Assembly (NCBI GenBank): GCA_036554285.1
Contig: DATBNO010000032.1
Span: 62,001 to 126,000 of the forward strand
DNA length: 64,000 bases
Direction of reading: 5' to 3'
Origin: JADGGM01 sp025449955
GTDB lineage: Bacteria; Gemmatimonadota; Gemmatimonadetes; Gemmatimonadales; Gemmatimonadaceae
Shown: piece after piece, positions 51,270 through 58,301 of the stretch
Layout: each line of letters starts with the position of its first letter
How positions within the stretch are numbered: position 1 is the stretch's first letter
The notes under the pieces: model-generated
What the model saw: only the letters and a program-made list of their open reading frames with translations
The model's database searches: none
What the model was told of the DNA's origin: nothing
Program-made: the position numbers and the translations under genes

Positions 51270-52339
51270 GCCCTCGCCTGAAGCACGTCGTTTTGGGCAC
51301 GCTCGTAGTCTGCCGGCTTCCCGATGTCCAACCAGTATTCCACCACCGGGAAGGCGACCACCTTCCGCCCCTCGGCCAGCAATCGTTGAATGAGATCCGT
51401 CATGTCGAAGCGCTCTCCCTCGGGGATGAACGCGACGGCAGCGGGGTCGAGCAGGTACATACCGGCATTCACGAGGAACTGCTGCACGGGCTTTTCGCGC
51501 AGCGCCGAGACGTCGACGCCGGCGCAGTCGATCACGCCGTAGGGCACTTCGACGTCGAACTTGCGCACACCGACGGTCGCGATCGCGCCGTTCTCGCGAT
51601 GGTAGGCGAGCATGTCCTGATAGTTCACGCCGGTCAGGATGTCGCCGTTGACGACGAGGAGCGGCCCGGTGGGCGGCTCCATGAGACGCAGCGCGCCGGC
51701 TGTGCCTAACGGACGATCTTCGGTGACGTAGCGCATCTCGACGCCGAACTCGCGGCCGTCGCCGAAATGGTTGGTGATCTTGTCGCTCAGATAATGCGTG
51801 GCGACGTTCACCCGGCGAATGCCGGCGTGGCGCAGGCGCTCGATCGTGCGCTCCATGAGCGGGCGGTCGCCCACCGGCAGCAGCGGTTTCGGTGTGTCGT
51901 TGGTGAGCGGCATGAGACGCTTGCCGTAGCCGCCCGCCATGATGACGGCGGTGAACGTGTCATCGGCGCCGACGAGATCGCGCCGCAGCACGAGGCCGAC
52001 CACAATACCATCGCCCGTTAGCACGGGCAGGTGCTCCACGCTATCGTCGCGCGACCGGCCCATGAGCTCGAGCAGCTCGGACGACGTCATGCCGCGGTTG
52101 GCGACGCGCGGATGGCGCGATGCAATGCTCTCGCACGATACCGTGAGCGCGGCGCCCGACAAAATGTGCCGGCGCACGTCGCCGTCGGTGATGATTCCGA
52201 GCAGCCGGCGATCGGCGTTCGCCAGAAGCAGCACGCCCATGCCATTCGCATCGAGACACTTGAGAGCGTGCGAGAGGGGCGTCGTCGGGGCGACGATAGC
52301 CTCCTTCAGTCTCTGCTCCATCCGATCGTCGGAGATCAC
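51266..52339 (-). CDS. CBS-domain sugar nucleotidyltransferase, PtmE-like
   Basis: About 357 aa. Two CBS repeats (about 1-125, with VLLLANADRRLLGIITDGDVRRHIL) are followed by a sugar-1-phosphate nucleotidyltransferase domain: VIMAGGYGKRLMPLTNDTPKPLLPVG (NTP-binding), LVVNGDILTGVN and VEYWLDIGKPADYE. The order CBS-NTase is that of PtmE, which makes GDP-glucosamine at the start of the Campylobacter legionaminic acid route. The GTG at 52339 is preferred because GGGGAG lies seven bases upstream and the family N-terminus starts there; a longer frame reaches 52507, but its DNA is AT-rich and includes a promoter candidate. Confidence 0.82.
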   Translation of the reverse strand: MISDDRMEQRLKEAIVAPTTPLSHALKCLDANGMGVLLLANADRRLLGIITDGDVRRHILSGAALTVSCESIASRHPRVANRGMTSSELLELMGRSRDDSVEHLPVLTGDGIVVGLVLRRDLVGADDTFTAVIMAGGYGKRLMPLTNDTPKPLLPVGDRPLMERTIERLRHAGIRRVNVATHYLSDKITNHFGDGREFGVEMRYVTEDRPLGTAGALRLMEPPTGPLLVVNGDILTGVNYQDMLAYHRENGAIATVGVRKFDVEVPYGVIDCAGVDVSALREKPVQQFLVNAGMYLLDPAAVAFIPEGERFDMTDLIQRLLAEGRKVVAFPVVEYWLDIGKPADYERAQNDVLQARA

Positions 52340-52634
52340 GTGCACGCTCCCCGGTAAGGGAAGGAGAGGAGATGCCGCTAAGGCTTGGAGCATTATTAAG
52401 AATCTCTCATCGTCAGAGCAAGACGAATCCCCGTCCGGATCTAAATCGGTTGGGTTCATTGTGTTCGGTGGCGGAGGGATTAGCAGTAAGCGCGCCCGCT
52501 TTGGCACACCCGAGATGCGGTTCGGTAACGTCGCGCAAATTCTTCTACTGCATACTGATCGGCGATATTCGTGGTATGGTATTACCGCGGCCCGGCGCTG
52601 GCGAAACCTCGTGGAATCGCCTTAGGGCAACACC
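52340..52634. other. AT-richer gap upstream of the PtmE-like gene
   Basis: One of the largest breaks inside the 41-kb minus-strand locus (about 295 bases, depending on the PtmE start). It is AT-richer between 52385 and 52605. A promoter is proposed at 52393-52421. No small gene is convincing, although the PtmE frame stays open to 52507. Confidence 0.5.
52393..52421 (-). promoter_or_regulatory. Putative internal sigma-70-type promoter before the PtmE-like gene
   Basis: On the minus strand TTGCTC (52421-52416) is followed after 17 bases by TAATAA (52398-52393). Transcription would start near 52386, about 45 bases before the GTG at 52339. It would allow separate expression of the genes from PtmE downward. 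Confidence 0.4.
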
Positions 52635-53594
52635 CTACCGTGGCGGGCGCGCAACGGGCGGGGCGTGCGTGCCCATTCGCCAGTTCGAGCCGAGTCGTGT
52701 GCCGATCGGCCAGGTCGGACGCTGCGGCCCGGAAGGACCATCGACAGACTCGACTAAAATGGTCGAGTCGCCTGTCTTCACCAGCACGCCGGAGTCGTGG
52801 CGTCCGACGACCTGGCCCGGGGTGGCTACATAGTTGGGCCAGGTCGGATCATAAAACGCACGCCATACGATGACCGGCTCGTTCCCGAGCGTCGTTCGCG
52901 CGCCGGGGCCGGGAGTCGCGATAGCACGGATGAAATTGTGGACCGTTCTGCTCGAGGCGCTCCAGTCGATCCATTCATCGCCGTCGCCGCGACCACCGAA
53001 GTAAGTACCGGGGTGGTCGGCCTGTCGGCGGCGTTGCGCGGTGCCTCGGGCGATGTCGCGTACGGTATCGACGACGAGCGATGGCATGCGATCGACGACG
53101 CGCCGCAGCACGTCGCCGTAGTCATCGGTCCACGCGATGGGTAACGCGAGCTGGGTAATGATGTCGCCGGTGTCGATGCCGTCGTCCACGTAGTGCGCGG
53201 TGAGACCGATTTCGGTTTCGCCGTTGATGATCGCCCAGTTGATCACGTTGCGTCCGCGATAGAAGGGCAACATTCCGGCGTGAAAGTTGACGACGCCGCG
53301 CGCGTGCGCATCGCGGACGGGCGCGCGAAGAATCTGGTTATAGGCGACGGAGATGCCCAACTCAGGGTGCAGCGCGGCGATCGCGGCCACGGCGTCGGGC
53401 GCGTTGACTCTGGCCGGGCACAAAATCGGCACGCGCATCCGCGCGGCGGCATCGCCTAACGTTGAGTCGCTGGGCAACGCGCGCAGGATGACGCCGGCAA
53501 TGCGGTGGCCGGCATCGGCGAGGCGCGCGACCGTGTCGGCGGCCCACTGGCCGTCACCATAGACGGCGATGCGGAGGCCGCCGCCTTCGGTCAT
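52635..53594 (-). CDS. Sugar N-formyltransferase-like (formyl_trans_N family)
   Basis: A 319-aa protein with the formyltransferase fold of methionyl-tRNA formyltransferase relatives. GVVNFHAGMLPFYRGRN carries the Asn-x-His pair and TAHYVDDGIDTGDIITQ the catalytic Asp; SVAYNQILRAPV precedes them. The C-terminal domain (EWIDWSASSRTVHNFIRAIATPGPGA) is FMT-like, as in WbkC/FdtF-type enzymes that formylate 3- or 4-amino dideoxy sugars with N10-formyl-THF. It lies right after the NeuB gene (ATGA overlap), so an N-formyl nonulosonate or amino sugar is a reasonable expectation. A tRNA role is unlikely in this place. Confidence 0.86.
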   Translation of the reverse strand: MTEGGGLRIAVYGDGQWAADTVARLADAGHRIAGVILRALPSDSTLGDAAARMRVPILCPARVNAPDAVAAIAALHPELGISVAYNQILRAPVRDAHARGVVNFHAGMLPFYRGRNVINWAIINGETEIGLTAHYVDDGIDTGDIITQLALPIAWTDDYGDVLRRVVDRMPSLVVDTVRDIARGTAQRRRQADHPGTYFGGRGDGDEWIDWSASSRTVHNFIRAIATPGPGARTTLGNEPVIVWRAFYDPTWPNYVATPGQVVGRHDSGVLVKTGDSTILVESVDGPSGPQRPTWPIGTRLGSNWRMGTHAPPVARPPR

Positions 53595-54643
53595 GCGAGG
53601 TCGGACCAGTCGAGCTCATCCTCGGCGCGCACGTCCCGGGTGATGGCGCGGCCGATGACGTAGCGGAGCTCATCGGGTTGAATGCCGGTGCCGGGGCGCT
53701 TGAAGTCGACGTCGGCGGCGGTCACGCGGTCTCCCTTGCTCATGTCGCGGCGCGCGACCATGCGCCGGCGGAACACCTTGCGTTTGGCGACCTCGTCGGC
53801 ATTGACGCGGCGCTCGGCATTGCCTAACGCGGCGAAGGCGTCGCGGGCACCGTCGACGATGGCGCGCAGCTCGGCCGGGTCGGCGGAGATCGCGTGGTCC
53901 CAGCCGGGAAGGTTCTTGTTCGTGGTGAAGTGCTTCTCGATCATGCACGCGCCTAACGCAACGGCCGCGATCGGCACGGCCGAGCCGAGCGTGTGGTCGC
54001 TGTAGCCCACGGGCACGTCGAACGCCGACCGCCAGGTGTCCATGGTTCGCAGATTCACCTGCGCCGGCGGCGACGGATAGATGGAGAGGCAGTGCAGGAT
54101 GGCGACCGGGCCCGCGCCCGCGGCGCGCAGCGTGCCGATGGCGCGCTCGACTTCGCCTAACGTGGCCATGCCGGCCGAGATGACCACCGGCTTGTGCGTC
54201 GCGGCGACGTACTCCAGCAGCGGGAGATGGTTGACGTCCATCGATGCGATCTTGTAGGCCGGCACGCCGAGCGCCTCGAGCATGTCCACCTCCGCCGCGG
54301 AGAAGCAGCTGGAGAAGAAGACGATGCCGGTGTCGCGACAATACGCGGAGATCTCCGCGTGCTGTGCGCGCGAGAGCTGGTACTGCTCGACGGATTCCTC
54401 GAGCGTGGGTTGGTTGCGCTCCTTGCTCACGTAGGCCGTGTTGCGGTCGTACTCGGCGCGCGAGATGAGCGACGACTTGCTCCACGACTGGAACTTGACC
54501 GCGTCGGCACCGCACTCGCGGGCGGAGTCGATCATCGCGCGGCACAGCGCCATGTCGCCGTTGTGATTAGCGCCGATCTCGGCGACGATATACGACGGTT
54601 CACCGGGACCGACCAACCGGCCGGCGATGTTCAGCTTTTCCAT
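53591..54643 (-). CDS. neuB: NeuB/LegI-like nonulosonic acid synthase with SAF domain
   Basis: A 350-aa enzyme of full family length. TIM barrel: SYIVAEIGANHNGDMALCRAM, DAVKFQSWSKSSLIS, PAYKIASMDVNHLPLLEY, VVISAGMATLGEVE, VPVGYSDHTLG, CMIEKHFTTNKNLPGWDH. The C-terminal SAF domain (about 285-350) starts VFRRRMVARRDMSKGDRVTAADV. The enzyme condenses a hexosamine with PEP to a nine-carbon acid; LegI-like specificity is suggested by the nearby PtmE-, PtmA- and LegC-like genes, and NeuB or PseI specificity is not excluded. Overlaps the formyltransferase gene start (ATGA) and the glycosyltransferase gene stop (13 bases). Confidence 0.93.
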   Translation of the reverse strand: MEKLNIAGRLVGPGEPSYIVAEIGANHNGDMALCRAMIDSARECGADAVKFQSWSKSSLISRAEYDRNTAYVSKERNQPTLEESVEQYQLSRAQHAEISAYCRDTGIVFFSSCFSAAEVDMLEALGVPAYKIASMDVNHLPLLEYVAATHKPVVISAGMATLGEVERAIGTLRAAGAGPVAILHCLSIYPSPPAQVNLRTMDTWRSAFDVPVGYSDHTLGSAVPIAAVALGACMIEKHFTTNKNLPGWDHAISADPAELRAIVDGARDAFAALGNAERRVNADEVAKRKVFRRRMVARRDMSKGDRVTAADVDFKRPGTGIQPDELRYVIGRAITRDVRAEDELDWSDLA

Positions 54644-55533
54644 AGCGTTTCGAGCTCCGGGTTAGCCACGCTCCACCACCAGATGTAGCGCGGGGGAAGA
54701 CTGTTGAGCGCGCGGACGTACGACGCGAGCCGGTCGGGTGACGCAACGGCGGCGGCGAACGTGCGGCAGCGATCGCGGGCGTCGGCGACTTGCGTGCGAT
54801 ACGGTTCGGCCAGCGACCACGAACTATCGAGCACGAGGTCGTAGTGGGCGAGGACGCGCGAGGTCGCGAGGCGCACCTGCTCGGCAGTAAACGGCGGGAG
54901 CACGGCGGCGGTGTTGCCCGCGTACTGCCGGTAGCGCATCCGCGGCGTGCGATCGAAGGCCAGCCGTGCGCCTAACGACCAGGCCCGCGTGGTGAGGAGC
55001 CAGTCGAAGAGGAGGCAATTGGCGGGAATCGGCAGGCAGCGCTCGAGGATATCGGTGCGCCAGATGACGTTCGAGAAGCCGAACACGTTCCAGCGCGGCA
55101 GCATCGTGTCCAGGCGCAGATCATCGGGCGGCACGAACACGACGTCCATGTCGCGGCCGGCTTCATCCATCACATCGAGCGCGCAGCCCGAGACATCGGC
55201 GTCGTCGGCGGCGCGGCGCGCCGCGGCGATGCGTGATGGGAGCATCACGTCGTCGATGTCGCAGCCGACGATCGCGTCGTACGACTCGACCATCGCGGCG
55301 AGCGCATCCTGCCGTACCGCGGCCGGTGTTGCGTTAGGCATGGCGGCGCGCCACGTGACGTTGGCGGGATGGCCGATGACCGCGACCACGTCACGCTCGG
55401 TGACGCCGTCCAGGCTGATCCAGACATCGAAGTCGGAGTCCGACTGCGCACACACGGAGCGGTACCACTCGCCCAAGTAGCGAAGGCCGGCGTGGTATGC
55501 GGTGGCGTGCACGGCGATGCGGCGTGTGCTCAC
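54631..55533 (-). CDS. Divergent GT2-like (GT-A) glycosyltransferase
   Basis: About 300 aa. TRRIAVHATAYHAGLRYLGEWYRSV and FDVWISLDGV match the start of GT-A transferases, and AIVGCDIDDVMLPSRIAAARRA supplies a DxDD metal site in the usual place. The C-terminal half has PRWNVFGFSNVIWRTDIL and FDWLLTTRAWSLGARLAFDRTPRMRYRQYAGN. It may transfer the nonulosonic acid or a neighbour sugar, but no specific family name can be given. The GTG at 55533 is the best start that avoids a long overlap with the PtmA-like gene; no Shine-Dalgarno is visible. Confidence 0.7.
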   Translation of the reverse strand: MSTRRIAVHATAYHAGLRYLGEWYRSVCAQSDSDFDVWISLDGVTERDVVAVIGHPANVTWRAAMPNATPAAVRQDALAAMVESYDAIVGCDIDDVMLPSRIAAARRAADDADVSGCALDVMDEAGRDMDVVFVPPDDLRLDTMLPRWNVFGFSNVIWRTDILERCLPIPANCLLFDWLLTTRAWSLGARLAFDRTPRMRYRQYAGNTAAVLPPFTAEQVRLATSRVLAHYDLVLDSSWSLAEPYRTQVADARDRCRTFAAAVASPDRLASYVRALNSLPPRYIWWWSVANPELETLWKS

Positions 55534-55555
55534 CGCGGGCGCACGTTCCGAAGTC

Positions 55556-56335
55556 TCACCACGCGGTCCAGCCTCCTTCGATGAGCACGTTGCTGCCGGT
55601 CGCGTACGACGATGCGTCCGATGCAAGGAACAACGTGGCGCCGATGACCTCGTCGGCATTCATGAGGCGGCGCATCGGCGACTTCTTCCGGAACCGTTCG
55701 ATGAACGCGGGTTCGTGGTTGTTGGCGACGCCGTGCGGCGTGACACAATTCACGCGCACGCCGCGCTCGGCCCAATAAGCACCGAGGTAGCGCGTGAGCA
55801 TGATGACGCCGCCTTTGCTCGCTGTGTAGGCGATCGGGTTGCCGAGGCTGTTGTTCTCGTAGAGATCCGGATTGGACGAAACAACGCCGTACGTGGACGC
55901 AACATTGATGATGCTGCCCTTGCCTTGCTTCAGCATGACCGCGCCGAAGTCGCGGCACGTGAGGAACGTCCCGGTGAGGTTGACGGAAATGATCGCGTCC
56001 CAGAGCTCTTGTGGGAACGTTTCGGCCTTGGCGTCGGTGAAGCCCTTGGGCTTGAACTGGTGGTTGTTTATCAGCACGTCGACGCGACCGAATTTCGACA
56101 GCACGTCGTCGCGCAGGCGCGCGACTTGTTCGGCCTGCGACACATCGCACTCGAAGGGAATCGCGAGTGGGCCTAACGACGCGGCGAACTCCGCCGGGCG
56201 CGCGGCGGGAATGTCCACCAACGCGAGCCGCGCGCCGCGCTCGTGAAACGCACTTGCCAGGGTGCGGCCGATGAGGCCGCACGCGCCGGTCAACACGACG
56301 ACGCGATCGGCCACGTCGAACAGCAAATCGTTCAT
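55556..56335 (-). CDS. SDR oxidoreductase, PtmA-like
   Basis: A 259-aa classical SDR. VVVLTGACGLIGRTLASAF is the cofactor motif, LINNHQF marks the NNAG-like site, and catalysis uses Ser in INVASTYGVVSS and Tyr/Lys in IAYTASKGGVIM. The length and the stretch SSNPDLYENNSLGNPIAYTASKGG are those of PtmA, an oxidoreductase of legionaminic acid or flagellin glycan synthesis. GGAG lies six bases before the ATG at 56335; an ATG at 56347 is also in frame. It probably works on a GDP- or UDP-linked amino sugar. Confidence 0.87.
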   Translation of the reverse strand: MNDLLFDVADRVVVLTGACGLIGRTLASAFHERGARLALVDIPAARPAEFAASLGPLAIPFECDVSQAEQVARLRDDVLSKFGRVDVLINNHQFKPKGFTDAKAETFPQELWDAIISVNLTGTFLTCRDFGAVMLKQGKGSIINVASTYGVVSSNPDLYENNSLGNPIAYTASKGGVIMLTRYLGAYWAERGVRVNCVTPHGVANNHEPAFIERFRKKSPMRRLMNADEVIGATLFLASDASSYATGSNVLIEGGWTAW

Positions 56336-56402
56336 GTTCTTCTCCATTGAGACGTCCGCGGAAGGAAGTATGCGCGGGGCGCCCGCGGCGTCCAAGACAT
56401 GA

Positions 56403-57521
56403 TCAACGTCCGAGAGCCCGGCGACCGTACTTGGCGGCGAGTCGCGCCGGACGCAGGACGTAGTACAGCGCTCGCGCGCTGTGCGGAAGCGCGGCGAGGC
56501 GAACGTCTGGCACTCGCGGCCCGGTCGCGATCTGCGCGAGGTATGCGATGCGATCCGCGAGACGCGTGCGCACGCGAAGCTCGAATGTGGACAACGACAT
56601 GGTCGGCGCGTCATCGAACAGACGAGAGCGGACATCCGACGCGAGGCGCGCGACGTGCGCATCGCGCTGCCCAGGCCAGCCGCGCAGCGGCGCGCCGAGC
56701 AGGTCCGCGGCCAACGCGCAGCCGAGCATCGCCATGCGGATCGCGCCAACCGATGCGGCGAGCCGTTCGACCTCTGGCCACGATGCGGATGATGTCCGCG
56801 CGAGCGCGGCAAGATCGCACAGCCAGCCGAGCTGCGACCATCGATGCTTCGATCCGTGGACACAGAGATACATGAACGTGGCGTCGGTCGTGAGCGTCCG
56901 CATCGGAATGCCGAGCGCGGTAGTCTCGCCGCAGTGCGTCCAGGGCCACGCGTGGTCGTTCAGGCCGGCGAGGCCGGACCTGACGAGGGCCCAGTGCAGC
57001 TCGACCATGACGTTCTGTTCGGGTTCGACAAGCGCGACATGATAGTCTGCGCCGAGGACCGCAGCCTCGGCTTGGCGCGGGAGCGGGATCGCGGGTCCGA
57101 ATCCGCGTTGGGCGAGCAATGCGCGCGCGCGATCGAGGTCGCGCCGGTGGACCACGAGGTCGAGGTCGGCGAACCGGCGGCTTGCGAGGTCGCCGTACGC
57201 GGATCGGGCGAGCAGCGGCCCTTTGATCGGAATGACCGCAACATCGTTCTGCTCGAGGAGGTCCACGATCTCGCGCAACGTGCGCGCGAGGACAATCGAG
57301 CGCAGCGCATTCTCGTCCATGGCCGCGCGCAGTTGGGCGAGCGTCTCGCCGGGCACGCGACCGGTCTGTGCGAGCGGGGCATAGACGATCGGCGCAACAG
57401 CGTGTGCGTCGACACAGCGGACGAAGCCGGACCAGTCGGTGACGGAGGACACGAGGGCCGCGATGTCGTCGCCAGGGTCATTGCCCAGGGCGCGACGACA
57501 CGCGGCCACGATCACCTGCAT
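56403..57521 (-). CDS. Putative nucleotidyltransferase of the NTP_transf_5 type
   Basis: About 372 aa. The region DVAVIPIKGPLLARSAYGDLASRRFADLDLVVHRRDLDRA has the G-x-[LA]-x-R and D-x-D of minimal nucleotidyltransferases, as in the uncharacterised nucleotidyltransferase family PF14907 that is often encoded in polysaccharide and peptide-modification loci. VELHWALVRSG and FMYLCVHGSKHRWSQLGWLCDLAAL are the further family blocks, with conserved His and Trp. Nothing shows the substrate. The start is uncertain: ATG 57521 or GTG 57557. It stands between the Wza export gene and the PtmA-like gene. Confidence 0.75.
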   Translation of the reverse strand: MQVIVAACRRALGNDPGDDIAALVSSVTDWSGFVRCVDAHAVAPIVYAPLAQTGRVPGETLAQLRAAMDENALRSIVLARTLREIVDLLEQNDVAVIPIKGPLLARSAYGDLASRRFADLDLVVHRRDLDRARALLAQRGFGPAIPLPRQAEAAVLGADYHVALVEPEQNVMVELHWALVRSGLAGLNDHAWPWTHCGETTALGIPMRTLTTDATFMYLCVHGSKHRWSQLGWLCDLAALARTSSASWPEVERLAASVGAIRMAMLGCALAADLLGAPLRGWPGQRDAHVARLASDVRSRLFDDAPTMSLSTFELRVRTRLADRIAYLAQIATGPRVPDVRLAALPHSARALYYVLRPARLAAKYGRRALGR

Positions 57522-57581
57522 TGTTGCGCGCACGTCCCGATTCCGGCGCGGCGGCACAGCGCTCGACTCGATCGTTAGGCG

Positions 57582-58205
57582 CTACTTGGTACGGATCACG
57601 TTGACGATCGCGGCCGCCGAGCCGACGAGGCCGACGAGCGGGAAGAAGATATCCCGGAAGAACGAGCTGTGACGCGTGACGATGATCTGATCACCGGATT
57701 CGATGGGCCGCGATGTCCATTCGTTGAGCGGGCTGCGGAGGTCGATCTTGTATTCCCGTCCGGCGCGGAACAGAAGAACCTTCCCCAGGTTGCCGTATTG
57801 CGTGGGACCTCCGGCGAGCGCGATGGCTTCCCCCACGCTGGTCCCGCGCGGCAGGTTGTAGAGGCTCGGCTTGCTGACTTCGCCGGCAACTGTCGTGTGC
57901 AGCAGCGGAATCACGACGATCTGCGGATCCGACTCGTACTTCGTGAGAAACTTCCGCAACCGGTTATCGACTTCCTGCATGGGAACGCCGGCGATCGGCA
58001 CCTCTTGATACAACGGATGCAGGAGCGCGCCATTGACGCCGACGAGGAAGTCGCCACTCATCTCGGCGTTGCGCCACACGGTGACGCGGACCTCGTCGCC
58101 GGGGTGGAGCACGGTGTTCGTGTCGGACGGCGGCGGGGCATCCTGCGCCAGGGACGGAACCGCAACGGCGGCGCAGCACAACACAGCGAGGAGAAGAGAG
58201 CGCAT
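57582..58205 (-). CDS. Wza-type outer-membrane polysaccharide export protein
   Basis: A 207-aa protein. Signal peptide MRSLLLAVLCCAAVAVPSLAQD (no clear lipobox, cleavage after Ala). Poly_export domain about 33-105 (LHPGDEVRVTVWRN) and SLBB domain about 110-180 (VAGEVSKPSLYNLPRGTSVGEAIALAGG). The C-terminal VGSAAAIVNVI may form the outer-membrane or inner helix. It is shorter than Wza of E. coli (about 380 aa), which has further SLBB repeats, and so is a minimal form. It works with the Wzc-type co-polymerase 96 bases upstream to move polymer across the envelope. Confidence 0.9.
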   Translation of the reverse strand: MRSLLLAVLCCAAVAVPSLAQDAPPPSDTNTVLHPGDEVRVTVWRNAEMSGDFLVGVNGALLHPLYQEVPIAGVPMQEVDNRLRKFLTKYESDPQIVVIPLLHTTVAGEVSKPSLYNLPRGTSVGEAIALAGGPTQYGNLGKVLLFRAGREYKIDLRSPLNEWTSRPIESGDQIIVTRHSSFFRDIFFPLVGLVGSAAAIVNVIRTK

Positions 58206-58301
58206 GGTCGGAGCTACCACGTGATGGGAAGGGAACTCAATCGTTAGGCGGGGGCGCGCGCCGCGGCGCGCGACGATGATCAGAAGCGGTCAGCGCCGCG
58301 A

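Noticed and set aside
52340..52507. Extended N-terminus of the PtmE-like protein (starts at 52459 or 52507)
   Set aside because: The added residues (Asp/Ser-rich, Pro-rich) do not fit PtmE proteins, the DNA is AT-rich, and a promoter candidate lies inside; the GTG at 52339 has GGGGAG. Left open as an alternative.
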